DNA of 64,000 nucleotides. It comes from JBJGXI01 sp045635475. Lineage in GTDB: Bacteria > Bacillota > Bacilli > Bacillales > Amphibacillaceae. Below are positions 45,954-55,765 of the stretch, one piece after another (the stretch's first letter is position 1; every line of letters starts with the position of its first letter). The notes beneath the pieces were generated by a model. It was not told the DNA's origin and searched no databases. It saw nothing but the letters and a program-made list of their open reading frames with translations. The translations under genes and the position numbers were made by a program. The stretch is taken from contig NZ_JBJGXI010000019.1 of assembly GCF_045635475.1 (NCBI RefSeq), positions 1 through 64,000 of the forward strand, written 5' to 3'.

Positions 45954-46654
45954 CCTTTTTCCTCTTTCCATGTAATGCTTAGACGATATCCTGCTCCTCT
46001 AACAGTCTCCACAGCATCTTCAATCCCTATCTCTTGAAACTTTTTCCGGACGCGTGTGATATTCACATTTAGCGTGTTTTCATCAACATATGCTTGGTCA
46101 TCCCATAGTTTTGCTAACAAATCCTCTCGACCAGCAACACGTGGATAACGATCCATCAGAATTTCAATAATGTCCGTTTCTTTTTTTGATAATTGTGTCA
46201 TTTCATTTCCAAAGCGCAGCTCAAACCGTTCAGGATATAAGCTTAAGCCTTCTTGAATAAGCACTCTCTCTGCATACTTAGTAGCATATTCCCCGTAAGC
46301 ACGGCGCAGCTGACTACGGATTTTTGCCATCACAATATCAGGATGAAATGGCTTTGTAATAAAATCATCCCCACCATTTTCTATTGCCATCACTTGATCC
46401 ATCTCACCTGTTCGAGCCGAAATGAAAATCACGGGGCAAATCGACTCTTTTCGAATTTGCCTGCACCAATAATATCCGTCATAACTAGGTAGATTAATAT
46501 CTAATAACAGAAGCTTCGGCTCGACCTCACGAAACAAGCCAATAACATTGTCAAAATCCTTGGCGATGATCACTTCATAGCCATATTTCTCTATATAGCT
46601 ACCCAAATATTCGGCAATTTTTATATCATCTTCAACGAGCATAATTTTTTCCAT
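45950..46654 (-). CDS. yxdJ: OmpR-type response regulator (YxdJ-like)
   Basis: A 234-residue regulator. The receiver domain has the acidic pair EDD and phospho-acceptor Asp52 in LLLDINLPSYDG, and the C-terminal winged helix ends with VRGAGYRL. Its target is very likely the palindrome at 44952. First gene of a two-gene unit with the kinase. TATAAT lies on the minus strand at 46736-46731 as a probable -10. Confidence 0.92.
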   Translation of the reverse strand: MEKIMLVEDDIKIAEYLGSYIEKYGYEVIIAKDFDNVIGLFREVEPKLLLLDINLPSYDGYYWCRQIRKESICPVIFISARTGEMDQVMAIENGGDDFITKPFHPDIVMAKIRSQLRRAYGEYATKYAERVLIQEGLSLYPERFELRFGNEMTQLSKKETDIIEILMDRYPRVAGREDLLAKLWDDQAYVDENTLNVNITRVRKKFQEIGIEDAVETVRGAGYRLSITWKEEKG

Positions 46655-46850
46655 GCGTAAGAGTCTCCTAGTTTAAATTTAAGATTTTTTGCTATTAGAG
46701 GTTGTTCAAAAAGCATCTATTTAATTTCTTATTATAACTCAACTTAGACAACATGAAAAAAGTGTTTCAGGCAATAATGTGTGGCAGTCTTTACATACCT
46801 TCGTTGACAAGACGTTAGACATCTAATTTGATATGCTCTCCTACCTTTAC

Positions 46851-46896
46851 AAAAAAACAGTGTAACCCCGACACAAATGAGGGTTACACTGTTTTT
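46851..46896 (-). terminator. Terminator of the GH53 gene
   Basis: AAAACAGTGTAACCC pairs with GGGTTACACTGTTTT around 12 bases. Both strands have T runs beyond the stem. It lies 8 bp after the galactanase stop. Confidence 0.85.
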
Positions 46897-46903
46897 AGTA
46901 ATA

Positions 46904-49723
46904 TTATTTTATTGCTTTTCTTCTAATTAAAACTAGTACTCCGCCTAAAGATAATAACAACAGTCCATAAAACAACATATTATACATACTTGAAGCTGTG
47001 TCAGGTAATTCATTTTCTTCTTGATCAGCAGAGGATTGACCATTCCCTTGATCATTGTTTACTGTTTCATCGTTAGTTTGTGGTGAATCATCATTAACGT
47101 TTCCACCTTCTTCTAATGATGGTTCATCAGTATCATCTTGATCGGAACCCGTTTGACTATCACCTGGTGGGGTTTCATCGTCATTCGGGTTTGGTTCTTG
47201 ATCGTCGTTTGGATTTGGCGTTTGATCGTCGTTATCATCTTCATCCGTTGGTGGTTGATAATCTCCGACACGGTATAAATAAAAATCATCTAATGTTCCC
47301 CATGCTCCACCACCAGATTTAATCAACGCTCCAATCGTTATCGTCCCGTCTTCTACCAGAATATTGTTAATCTCAGGATTACTCCAGTTTACCCAGCCAT
47401 TTACTGCTGTATCCTGTTTATAATTATTAGTGGCAGTGTTCGCGTACACATACATCTCTGGATCAGTTACGTCTCCACCTTGCAGGAACATCGAGAAGTT
47501 GTAGTAACCAGGTTCTAATCCAGTAATTGTCTGCTCTGCTTTAAAATCAACCGCTGCACTCGAGTAGAAATGTAAGGAATAGTCACCAGATTTAGCATCT
47601 GCCGTTTTGTTTTGAAAATCAGTGTGTGCTGCTATTCCATCTGGATAGGTAATCTTCCACATACTTGTGTCACTATCTTCAAAGCTAGGATTGATCACAA
47701 AATTTTCCGGTGTAATTTCAACGGTTGCAATAACAGAAATGTCATCTCCTGTAACACCGGTTATCGTATAGGTGCCCACACCACCATTAATCGCTTGTGT
47801 TAGTGCTGCATCATCCCAGGTTACTGCAACATTTGCTTCTGATCCATCGTTGTAAGTTGCTGTTACAGTTTCTGGTAATGTAATCGTCTCACCAACCGTA
47901 TAGCTTAATCTGATATCTTCTACTTCATCAATGCGTAAATCTGTAACCGCACCTGTGTCTACATAATTAAACACATTTATAGAAGCTAATGGATGACCCG
48001 AGAAATCAAATAACGCTTGGTTATCAACCGCACTACCGCCATACCAATGGCCAGCATCTTCTGAGTCGTATTCGGCTGCATAACTAGTTGCCCAACCCGA
48101 TCCATATTGTTCCCACAGTGTTTTATTTTGATTTAACTCTGATGGAGGCCCAACGGGTAACCATGCTGGCTCCCAATAAAATACCCCAATTCCTGCTTCA
48201 CCGACATTTGCTACCGCTTCGATTACATCTCGAACCGCAGTCGCTTGTCCTTGTACGGTGATCGGATAATTGAGTACTTGCCCTTCGTCTTTAGGAGCTG
48301 TATTGCCATGACCGTCCCCATCTTCCGCAGTATACGCATAAGAAGTTTCTGCTACCATTACTTTTTTGTTATACGTATTGGCAACATTGCTAAGTACAGC
48401 AGTTAAGTTAGTTAGTGTACCATGCCAAAATGGATAGTACGAACTAGCAAACACATCATAGTCCACATTATTCTCGTCTAAAGTTTGTGCGATTGAACTA
48501 TATCTATTGGTAGTTTCCGGATTAGTAAAGTGTAAAGCTACTAAAATAGCAGGATCAATTTCTCGTATCGCTCTGCTTCCTTCATTAAATAGTGCACTCA
48601 TTTTCGTCCAGTCAGTCTCACCAGCTAGACCACCATTTGTTTCGTTTCCAACTTGCACCATACCGATATTTATGCCTTCATCTACCATCGTTTGTAAACT
48701 GTCTTTCGTATATTCATATAATGTGATTTTTTTCTCATCAAAGCTTAAATTTTCCCATGCCTTTGGTGCTTGTTGTTTGGCGGGATCTGCCCAAAAATCG
48801 GAATAGTGGAAGTCTACTAACAATTTAAGTCCATTTTGCGTAGCACGTTTTCCAATTTCAATCGCTTTCGCCAAGTCATTGTTTCCACCACCATATCCGT
48901 TACCTGCTGTATCGTACGGATCGTTCCATACACGGACTCGAACATAGTTAACACCTGCTTCTTTAAATGTTGTCATAATGTCCTGTTCTTGACCCGCTTG
49001 ATCGTAAAACTTCACACCGCTATCTTCTAATGAAAGAATACTAGAGGCGTCTACACCTTTAATAAAATCATCAGAAAGTCCCTCAACTCTGTCTACAAAA
49101 ATATCCGCTTGAATAGGATCTGGCACAGGATCAGCACCTCCCGCAGTTTTTGCAGTTAAGATTGCTTGATCGAGGTATCCCCACGCATTTAGATTACCTG
49201 TAACCGTTGCGCCTACTTGAAAATTAGTTGTGTCATCTGAAACTTCAAAGCTAAGTGAAATTGTTTCCCAATTGTTATAGCCTGTCGTTGTTACCGTCGG
49301 AGAAGTTTCCGTTCCCGCAAATAATGTAACATTTCCAGCTTCAGTATCAGAACCACCTGTTGATTGGACAGATAACTCATACTCTCCAGCTGGTAAAGAT
49401 GCAATCGTTTGACTAAAAGTAGCTGATGGATTACCAGTTGCAGTATCTTTTATCCAATAATTTAGTGCATATTGACCTTCAGCTGCTGTCATGCCTTTAT
49501 CAGCAGCATAATCATAATGAGTAATGCTCCAATTATCCCAATTATTCGGGCTAATTGTCCATGAGCCTTCACTATAGAAATCAGTCTCAAACCCACCGTT
49601 GGCTAGTAAGTTCGTTGATGCGACTGCTAAGCTTACTTTTGGTTGCAACCCGAGTGAACTAAAAATTATTAAGAAAACTAAAACGATCGAAAATAGAATT
49701 TTACAGTTATGTTTGTTGGCCAC
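46904..49723 (-). CDS. ganB: LPXTG-anchored GH53 endo-beta-1,4-galactanase
   Basis: Wall-anchored enzyme of 939 residues that cuts beta-1,4-galactan side chains of pectin. Domains: signal peptide (1-36); CBM61-like galactan-binding domain (37-195); GH53 catalytic domain (about 205-600) with acid/base Glu361 in VGNETNGG and nucleophile Glu459 in VAETSYA; Ig-like domain (about 605-680); second CBM61-like domain (about 682-830); Asp/Pro/Asn-rich linker; LPDTA near 905; membrane helix; RRKAIK tail. B. subtilis GanB lacks the anchor. It lies downstream of ganA. Confidence 0.93.
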   Translation of the reverse strand: MANKHNCKILFSIVLVFLIIFSSLGLQPKVSLAVASTNLLANGGFETDFYSEGSWTISPNNWDNWSITHYDYAADKGMTAAEGQYALNYWIKDTATGNPSATFSQTIASLPAGEYELSVQSTGGSDTEAGNVTLFAGTETSPTVTTTGYNNWETISLSFEVSDDTTNFQVGATVTGNLNAWGYLDQAILTAKTAGGADPVPDPIQADIFVDRVEGLSDDFIKGVDASSILSLEDSGVKFYDQAGQEQDIMTTFKEAGVNYVRVRVWNDPYDTAGNGYGGGNNDLAKAIEIGKRATQNGLKLLVDFHYSDFWADPAKQQAPKAWENLSFDEKKITLYEYTKDSLQTMVDEGINIGMVQVGNETNGGLAGETDWTKMSALFNEGSRAIREIDPAILVALHFTNPETTNRYSSIAQTLDENNVDYDVFASSYYPFWHGTLTNLTAVLSNVANTYNKKVMVAETSYAYTAEDGDGHGNTAPKDEGQVLNYPITVQGQATAVRDVIEAVANVGEAGIGVFYWEPAWLPVGPPSELNQNKTLWEQYGSGWATSYAAEYDSEDAGHWYGGSAVDNQALFDFSGHPLASINVFNYVDTGAVTDLRIDEVEDIRLSYTVGETITLPETVTATYNDGSEANVAVTWDDAALTQAINGGVGTYTITGVTGDDISVIATVEITPENFVINPSFEDSDTSMWKITYPDGIAAHTDFQNKTADAKSGDYSLHFYSSAAVDFKAEQTITGLEPGYYNFSMFLQGGDVTDPEMYVYANTATNNYKQDTAVNGWVNWSNPEINNILVEDGTITIGALIKSGGGAWGTLDDFYLYRVGDYQPPTDEDDNDDQTPNPNDDQEPNPNDDETPPGDSQTGSDQDDTDEPSLEEGGNVNDDSPQTNDETVNNDQGNGQSSADQEENELPDTASSMYNMLFYGLLLLSLGGVLVLIRRKAIK

Positions 49724-49760
49724 TCCATTTCTCTCCCTTAACTAATCAGTATAACTTACA

Positions 49761-49774
49761 TAAAACCGCTTACA
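49761..49774 (-). promoter_or_regulatory. cre-like site before the galactanase gene
   Basis: The minus strand reads TGTAAGCGGTTTTA, matching 13 of 14 cre positions with the same mismatched position as the site before the rhamnogalacturonan enzyme. It is 38 bp upstream of the start codon. Confidence 0.5.
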
Positions 49775-49791
49775 TATATAACCAACGATTC

Positions 49792-49826
49792 ATCCAATCT
49801 AGCAGTCTATCTACACTAGATTGGAT
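49792..49826 (-). other. Stem-loop between ganA and ganB
   Basis: ATCCAATCTAG and CTAGATTGGAT form a perfect 11-bp stem with a 13-base loop, with no T run on the minus strand. It may be a processing or stability element, or a weak terminator that separates ganB from the upstream genes. Confidence 0.5.
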
Positions 49827-49858
49827 GTTCCGTAGTTACTAATTCAAGTTAGTACATT

Positions 49859-51913
49859 TTATTGTGCTACTATTCGAACTTGATATTGTTGAAGTGTTAT
49901 TTCACCTTCGAGAGTTTCACCTGTGACAAGGTCCGTTACGGATTTTTCGAAGGTTACATTTTGCTGTTCTTCAGTAAAGTTCATAATAAACAGGTAGTCA
50001 CGGTCCGCTGCTTGTCTTGCTTGGACAGATACACCTTTACCATGTTTTACTTTAGCAACAGGTTGTATACCGAGCTCAGTTATCAATTCCAAATAGAAAT
50101 CTTCATGGAATTTTTCTTCTAAACGCCCACCAATGTAATAAGTTTTCCCTTTGCCAAACGTCTGACTCGTAACCGCAGCTCTATTCGCATAAAAATCTTC
50201 CACATAGGTAGCTTCCGTAGTTGCAGCATGAACGTCGATTACTGTAGCATAATCTTTTAGTTCATATTTCTTGTTACGGAATGTCACGTAATTACGATCA
50301 CTTGGATACAATGTGTCCGTTTCCGTTGGATTAATTCCAAATATTTCTTGAAGATCATGATGCCATCCACCAAGATATGTTAAGTCGTGTTCATTAACAA
50401 TGCCGCTTATATATGTCATCACAAGCTGTCCACCATTTTCCACAAAGGCTTTCAAGCGCGCAATTGTTTCCTCATTCACTAGGTACAACATCGGTACGAT
50501 TAACAACTTATAGTTTGAAAAATCTTGTTCTTTCGTAATAACGTCAACTGGAATATCATTTTCCCAGAATGTACGGTAATGCTGTTGTAATGTTTGTGGG
50601 TATTGTTTTGATGATAAACCATAACCTTGAGCATCATTTAGCGCCCAGTTATTTTCCCAATCATACACAATCGCTACATCTGCAGGACGATTGGTGCCAA
50701 CGACCGGCCCTAGTTTTTCTAACGTTTTACCAACCTCAGCAACTTCTTTAAATACACGATTTTCCGAACTATTGTCGTGGTCCACAACTGCACCGTGGAA
50801 TTTTTCCGAAGATCCACGAGACTTTCGCCATTGGAAGTAAAGAATACTGTCAGAACCGTGTGCAATCATCTGCATCGATGCGAGTAAATGCATGCCTGGT
50901 CGTTTTGCTTTGTTAACCTCATGCCAGTTAACGAGACTAGGTGTTGACTCCATTAAAAGAAACGGTTGCTGCTTTAAGCTGCGATATAGGTCATCAATAA
51001 AGCCAACCTTCATTGCTAAATTAGCCGTACTTTCCCAGTCATTGTGCCATGCTGGATATGCATCCCAACTTACTACGTCTAAGTGCTTAGCAAACTTGCT
51101 GTAGTCCAATGATTGGAATGGTATAAGATCAAAGGTGTCAGCCATGAAGTTTGTTGTAATCGGAATGTCCGGCGAAATTTCACGCAATGGTACGATTTCA
51201 TTTTCGAAAAAGTTAATCGTTTGATCGGTTACGAAACGGCGCCAGTCTAAATTCAATCCATGTACAGCATTTTCCCCGATTGGCGACGGGGACTCCACTT
51301 GTGACCAATCTGAAATAGTATGACTCCAAAACGGACCCCACCATGCATCATTCAATGCTTTAAGATCCTCATTATATTTCTCTTTCAACCAGCCACGAAA
51401 TGCTTCTTGACAATAATCACAATGACACTCTCCGCCGTATTCATTGGAGATATGCCACATAATAATCGCAGGGTGATCACCGTATCTTTCAGCAAGTAAA
51501 CGGTTCATTGCTTGCGTTTTTTCACGATAAACAGGTGAGGTAAAGCAGTGGTTATGGCGTCCGCCATGCAACTGCTTTTCACGTCTTTCGTTCACACGCA
51601 ATACTTCTGGATATTTTTGTGACATCCACGCAGGACGTGCCCCACTTGGTGTCGCCAATATTACTTTTCCACCATAGCTATGAATGTCGTTGATGACTTT
51701 ATCTAGCCACTCAAAATGATAAACGCCTTCTTCAGGCTCTAACGCACTCCACGCAAATATCCCTAATGAAAAAGTGTTCGTATGAGCAAGTTGCATTAAC
51801 TTTATATCATCAGCTAAGATGTCTGGATGATCTAACCACTGATCGGGATTATAATCACCACCATGTAGCATGAAGTTGGCTTTCGTTACATATTTCTTAT
51901 GTTGTTTTGACAA
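49859..51913 (-). CDS. ganA: GH42 beta-galactosidase
   Basis: Intracellular enzyme that releases galactose from imported galacto-oligosaccharides. There is no signal peptide. Numbered from a possible GTG at 51922, the acid/base is Glu161 (WHISNEYGG) and the nucleophile Glu325 (LLMESTPS). Cys126, 166, 168 and 171 form the structural zinc site of the family. The sequence follows B. subtilis GanA closely over its whole length (687 residues). The TTG at 51913, after GAGGGTGGGC, aligns best with the GanA start. It is the fourth gene of ganSPQA. Confidence 0.95.
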   Translation of the reverse strand: MSKQHKKYVTKANFMLHGGDYNPDQWLDHPDILADDIKLMQLAHTNTFSLGIFAWSALEPEEGVYHFEWLDKVINDIHSYGGKVILATPSGARPAWMSQKYPEVLRVNERREKQLHGGRHNHCFTSPVYREKTQAMNRLLAERYGDHPAIIMWHISNEYGGECHCDYCQEAFRGWLKEKYNEDLKALNDAWWGPFWSHTISDWSQVESPSPIGENAVHGLNLDWRRFVTDQTINFFENEIVPLREISPDIPITTNFMADTFDLIPFQSLDYSKFAKHLDVVSWDAYPAWHNDWESTANLAMKVGFIDDLYRSLKQQPFLLMESTPSLVNWHEVNKAKRPGMHLLASMQMIAHGSDSILYFQWRKSRGSSEKFHGAVVDHDNSSENRVFKEVAEVGKTLEKLGPVVGTNRPADVAIVYDWENNWALNDAQGYGLSSKQYPQTLQQHYRTFWENDIPVDVITKEQDFSNYKLLIVPMLYLVNEETIARLKAFVENGGQLVMTYISGIVNEHDLTYLGGWHHDLQEIFGINPTETDTLYPSDRNYVTFRNKKYELKDYATVIDVHAATTEATYVEDFYANRAAVTSQTFGKGKTYYIGGRLEEKFHEDFYLELITELGIQPVAKVKHGKGVSVQARQAADRDYLFIMNFTEEQQNVTFEKSVTDLVTGETLEGEITLQQYQVRIVAQ

Positions 51914-51952
51914 TATGCCCACCCTCTCGGTGTATTTTGACCGTGACTCGAA

Positions 51953-52804
51953 TTAACCCTTCGTTCCTCCAGCAGTTAATCCGGACACAAAGTTTTTCTG
52001 TAAAATCACAAACACAACGGCAATTGGAATACTAATTAAGATCGCACCAGCTGCAAACGTTGTATAGCTTGCACCCATAACGTCGTTCACTAAGTTATAT
52101 AAACCAATTGGTAATGTGTAAAATTCCGATTTTCTTAAAATTACTGATGCTAATACGAAATCTGCGAGTGGAATAATAAATCCATTCATCGCAACAACAG
52201 CAATCATCGGTCTTGATAACGGCATAATAATTTGCCAAAAAATCCTCGTATGGCTTGCACCGTCGATCCGTGCACTCTCATCAAGTGACATTGGAATGGA
52301 GTCAATATATCCTTTCATCAAGTACGTACACATTGGAATTTGACCACCAATGTAAAGGAAAATTAATAGCCAGTGACTGTTCATCATTCCAAGAATTTGG
52401 GCTAAAACAAATAATGCAATTAGCGCAGAAAACTGTGGAATCATTTGCAATAATAGGAACAACACTAGTCCATTCTTTCTACCAACAAAGCGAAATCGAG
52501 AAAACGCATAAGCAGTAAAGGATACGCTAATAACAGTTCCAATCATTGTTATTACACTGATTTTTAACGAATTGATATACCATTGCCCGTATTGCAAGCT
52601 TTCCTTCCCTGCAAACAGCTCTTTATAATGATCTAACGTAGGTTTTTCAGGAATAATGGACGTACTAATTAAACTATTGCCCGGATTAAAGCTCGCACCA
52701 ACTGTCCAAAGCAATGGGTAAACAATGATTACCACCATAAAGAGTAATATCGCATAAGAGGTAAAGAGTCGTATAAAATTCTTTCTCTTCATATTTGTAA
52801 CCAT
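51953..52804 (-). CDS. ganQ: Galactan oligosaccharide ABC permease GanQ-like
   Basis: A 283-residue MalG-type permease with six helices. The EAA loop is ESARIDGASHTRIFWQIIMP, the contact with the ATPase. The ATG at 52804 has AGGAGGAAT eight bases upstream. It sits 3 bp after ganP and 39 bp before ganA. No ATPase is encoded in the operon. B. subtilis GanSPQ uses the shared ATPase MsmX, and the same is likely here. Confidence 0.93.
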   Translation of the reverse strand: MVTNMKRKNFIRLFTSYAILLFMVVIIVYPLLWTVGASFNPGNSLISTSIIPEKPTLDHYKELFAGKESLQYGQWYINSLKISVITMIGTVISVSFTAYAFSRFRFVGRKNGLVLFLLLQMIPQFSALIALFVLAQILGMMNSHWLLIFLYIGGQIPMCTYLMKGYIDSIPMSLDESARIDGASHTRIFWQIIMPLSRPMIAVVAMNGFIIPLADFVLASVILRKSEFYTLPIGLYNLVNDVMGASYTTFAAGAILISIPIAVVFVILQKNFVSGLTAGGTKG

Positions 52805-52807
52805 CTC

Positions 52808-54061
52808 TTATTCCTCCTTAAATGAATTTGTCCGTCTGAATTGCCATAATGCGATTGCAATGACGAATACAGATAACAAAATAGTTAACGCAGCAGCTAG
52901 TGCGTATTGGCTGTCTTGCATTGTTAATTTGTAAATCCATGATACTAAGATGTCCGTTCCTCCAGCCGTAGATCCTGGTACTGCAGGTCCACCACCGTTG
53001 AACAAATAGATAATATTAAAGTTGTTAAAGTTAAACGTATACTGTGTAATAATAATCGGCGCAATCGCCAGCATAATCATCGGCATGGTGATGTGTCTAA
53101 ATTTCGCAAAAATTGATGCACCATCGATTGTCGCAGCTTCGTATAAGTCATCCGGTATAGATTGTAATACACCTGTTGTTACAAGGAAGATATATGGAAA
53201 ACCTAGCCAACCTTGCATTAAAATTAACGCTAGCTTTGTCCAACCAGCATCTGTCATCCACGGAATCGGATCCATTCCAAAGAAAGCTAAAATATCATTA
53301 TTGATTGCACCAAAGCTATCATTAAATAAACCAGCGAAAATTAAGATTGTTACGAAACCCGGCACAGCCCATGGCAATACGAGAATCGTTCTAAAAAATC
53401 GTTTCATACGAACATCTGGTTGATTGACAATTACCGCCATTAAAATACCGATCCCTACTTGTAACGTAGTCGCAACAAGCGTCCAGATTATCGTCCAACC
53501 CATAACATCAAAGAATGTTGAACGCCAAAGATCGACAGTGAAAATTTTAGCGAATGTATCAAATCCTACCCATTCCACTAAGTTAGCTGGTGGCGAATGA
53601 TACAAGTCATAGTTCGTAAACGCTACTGCCAAGCTAAATAATATTGGAAAAATAACTGCAAACACCAATATAAATAAGGAAGGTCCACTTACTACATAAG
53701 GGTAACCTGATTCCACTAAGTTATGGTATTGCTCTTTTAATGAATAAAGCCGCATATTTTTATCACGTAACTGACCGTTTTTATATGCATCACGGAAATT
53801 TAAGTAATAGATAATTAACCCTAATAATGTTACAAGAATTGCAATAATACCTTGTGCCAGTAAGAATACCGAATTATCTCGTGGCACTTCAGTCCCTAAA
53901 GTAACAATTCCCCAGTATCCCATGTTTAACAACTCATGAAACACGCCAAAAAACGATACTCCAAGTCCTAAAAAGACTAGCCCTTTTACCCATTGTTTAT
54001 TGTAAAATTGCCCTAAACCAGGAATGATTGATAATAAACTTGCTATTTGACGATGTTGCAC
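52808..54061 (-). CDS. ganP: Galactan oligosaccharide ABC permease GanP-like
   Basis: A 417-residue MalF-type permease. An N-terminal domain with a Gly-rich helix start (SIIPGLGQFYNKQWVKGLVF) precedes six transport helices, and the EAA loop is YEAATIDGASIFAKFRHITM. The start is the GTG at 54061 with GAGGTGAGC upstream, giving the length of B. subtilis GanP (418). A longer frame to 54187 crosses the stem-loop and has no site. It pairs with GanQ. Confidence 0.92.
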   Translation of the reverse strand: MQHRQIASLLSIIPGLGQFYNKQWVKGLVFLGLGVSFFGVFHELLNMGYWGIVTLGTEVPRDNSVFLLAQGIIAILVTLLGLIIYYLNFRDAYKNGQLRDKNMRLYSLKEQYHNLVESGYPYVVSGPSLFILVFAVIFPILFSLAVAFTNYDLYHSPPANLVEWVGFDTFAKIFTVDLWRSTFFDVMGWTIIWTLVATTLQVGIGILMAVIVNQPDVRMKRFFRTILVLPWAVPGFVTILIFAGLFNDSFGAINNDILAFFGMDPIPWMTDAGWTKLALILMQGWLGFPYIFLVTTGVLQSIPDDLYEAATIDGASIFAKFRHITMPMIMLAIAPIIITQYTFNFNNFNIIYLFNGGGPAVPGSTAGGTDILVSWIYKLTMQDSQYALAAALTILLSVFVIAIALWQFRRTNSFKEE

Positions 54062-54120
54062 TTTGCTCACCTCTTTATATAAAAAACGCTCGTATGTTAT
54101 CGATATAATGTCTTTAAATT

Positions 54121-54161
54121 CGAATGGTGTCAAACATCGCGTATCCGTTTGACACCATTCG
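54121..54161 (-). other. Stable stem-loop between ganS and ganP
   Basis: CGAATGGTGTCAAAC and GTTTGACACCATTCG form a perfect 15-bp stem around 11 bases, with no T run after it. In binding-protein operons such structures protect the upstream mRNA and make more binding protein than permease, which is the likely job here. Confidence 0.7.
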
Positions 54162-54268
54162 CTTCTAATTAATTGACTCAATTTCAAGATTTCCTTTATG
54201 CCGCCATATACAATAACCTATAGTGATATTGTTATGAATGGCTTGAAATTGATTATGTTAGTAGTTTT

Positions 54269-55546
54269 TTATTGACCACTGTGGTTTGCTTCAATTTGAC
54301 CTTTAATTGTTTCCACAGCTTGATTTAACGCTTCTTCTGGTTCAGCTTTACCAGTAGCAATTGTTTGTAATGCTGCGTCAGCAGGCGTCCATACTGTGTT
54401 CATTTCAGGAATACCAGGCATTAATACAGAGAATTGAGATTGCTGAGCGATTGCTTGAGCAGCTTCACTTTCTGTAACGACAGGATCATTCGCAAGTGAT
54501 GCTACAGCAGGAACCTCTTTCGTTATTTCATATCTTGTTTTTGCATTTTCTTCGTTTGATAAGAAGATCACTAATTGTTCAGCTAGATCTGGATTTTCAG
54601 AATATGTGCTTACGTTAAAGCTTTTCACGTTTATGAAAGAGCTCATGTTTTCACCATTAGCTAATTCTGGTAGTTTAGCAACGCCATAATTAATACCTGC
54701 TTCTTCATATGGACCTAAGTTCCATGGTCCAGAGATAACCGCTGCTGCTTTACCTTCTGAGAATAAAGAGTCTAATACGTTAATTCCTTGCTCACCAACA
54801 ATTCCTGATGGGAAAAGATTTTCTGCATAGAACTTTTGAATGACTTGCGCACCTTCAATGGCACCTTCATTATTTAAACCAATATCAGTTGGATCATAGT
54901 TACCATTTTCATCTTGTCCAAAGATATAACCACCGTAACCATTCATAACACTGTTTGCATAATAAATTTGGTCAAAAAGGGCTAAGAAACCAAAGTTTTC
55001 TCCATCTGTTAACTCTTTAGAAAGATCGTACCAGCCTTCAAGCGTTGTAGGTACTTCATCTTCTGAAACGATATCTTTGTTGTAAAATAACATCGTTGTT
55101 TCAACAGCTTTTGGTAAGCCATAAATTTTTCCGTCAACAGTTTGTGAGTTCATTGCAGCTTCTGTATAAATCGATGTAACATCTTCTCCAACGTTTAATT
55201 CTTTTACTAAACCTTCTACTACAGCCGTTCCAATTTGGTCGCCAGGCATAGTGAATACGTCTGGACCTGTACCAGCTGGACCATCTAAACGTAAGTCTTC
55301 AATTTGTTGTGCATACGCTTTTTCAATTACTTCAATTTCTACATCATTTTCTTCTTCAAATGCAGCAATTGCATCTGCAATACCAGCTGATTTTTCAATA
55401 TCTGCCCATACTGTAAGTTGTTTCGTACCTTCTTCTTCATTATTACTATTTGAACCTTCGTCACTTTCCTGTGGTCCACAAGCAGCTAAAACTAAAATTA
55501 ATGTGACGATACTAAAAATACCTAGATATTTTTTAAAACCTTTCAT
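54269..55546 (-). CDS. ganS: Galacto-oligosaccharide-binding lipoprotein GanS-like
   Basis: Extracytoplasmic binding protein of 425 residues. The ATG at 55546 gives a signal peptide ending in LAAC (Cys23), followed by a Glu/Ser/Asn linker. Further in-frame starts reach 55645 but lack a site, while GAAGGGATG is nine bases before this one. The mature part has the maltodextrin-binding protein family pattern (LTVWADIEKSAGIADAIAAF; ISGPWNLGPYEEAGINYGVA). First gene of ganSPQA, with a promoter and operators upstream. Confidence 0.93.
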   Translation of the reverse strand: MKGFKKYLGIFSIVTLILVLAACGPQESDEGSNSNNEEEGTKQLTVWADIEKSAGIADAIAAFEEENDVEIEVIEKAYAQQIEDLRLDGPAGTGPDVFTMPGDQIGTAVVEGLVKELNVGEDVTSIYTEAAMNSQTVDGKIYGLPKAVETTMLFYNKDIVSEDEVPTTLEGWYDLSKELTDGENFGFLALFDQIYYANSVMNGYGGYIFGQDENGNYDPTDIGLNNEGAIEGAQVIQKFYAENLFPSGIVGEQGINVLDSLFSEGKAAAVISGPWNLGPYEEAGINYGVAKLPELANGENMSSFINVKSFNVSTYSENPDLAEQLVIFLSNEENAKTRYEITKEVPAVASLANDPVVTESEAAQAIAQQSQFSVLMPGIPEMNTVWTPADAALQTIATGKAEPEEALNQAVETIKGQIEANHSGQ

Positions 55547-55592
55547 AAATAGATACATCCCTTCTGGCTTTGATAAGCTTCTCTTTTTTTGT

Positions 55593-55606
55593 TGTAAACG
55601 CTTAAT
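55593..55606 (+). promoter_or_regulatory. cre-like site within the ganS leader
   Basis: The plus strand reads TGTAAACGCTTAAT, matching 12 of 14 cre positions. It lies just downstream of the predicted -10 of the gan promoter, a position where CcpA would block transcription. Confidence 0.45.
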
Positions 55607-55613
55607 GTCTAAT

Positions 55614-55642
55614 AATATATCACGTCTAATAAAATAAGTAAA
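55614..55642 (-). promoter_or_regulatory. ganS: Promoter of ganSPQA
   Basis: On the minus strand TTTACT (55642-55637) and TATATT (55619-55614) are separated by 17 bp. The -35 box is part of a palindrome that resembles the GanR-type operator. Confidence 0.6.
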
Positions 55643-55655
55643 CAACTTTTTTACT
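55637..55655. promoter_or_regulatory. Imperfect operator overlapping the gan -35
   Basis: AGTAAACAACTTTTTTACT has the same AGTAAA and TTTACT arms as the operator at 55663 but a longer centre. It lies across the -35 box. Confidence 0.45.
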
Positions 55656-55662
55656 TTAAATT

Positions 55663-55678
55663 AGTAAAAAGTTTTACT
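55663..55678. promoter_or_regulatory. GanR-type operator before ganS
   Basis: AGTAAAAAGTTTTACT, a palindrome with two central bases. Its exact reverse complement occurs at 56816-56831 in front of the regulator gene, which strongly suggests that both bind the LacI-type regulator. Confidence 0.7.
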
Positions 55679-55723
55679 TAAATTTCACTTTCACTTTTTA
55701 GAATGTTGTTACCTCGTCATATA

Positions 55724-55754
55724 AAAACGACTTAATCTAAGAATAAGTCGTTTT
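55724..55754 (-). terminator. Terminator of the ganR-like gene
   Basis: AAAACGACTTA and TAAGTCGTTTT form a perfect stem around nine bases, followed on the minus strand by TTTTTAT. It lies 11 bp after the stop. Confidence 0.85.
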
Positions 55755-55765
55755 ATATTCTATAT

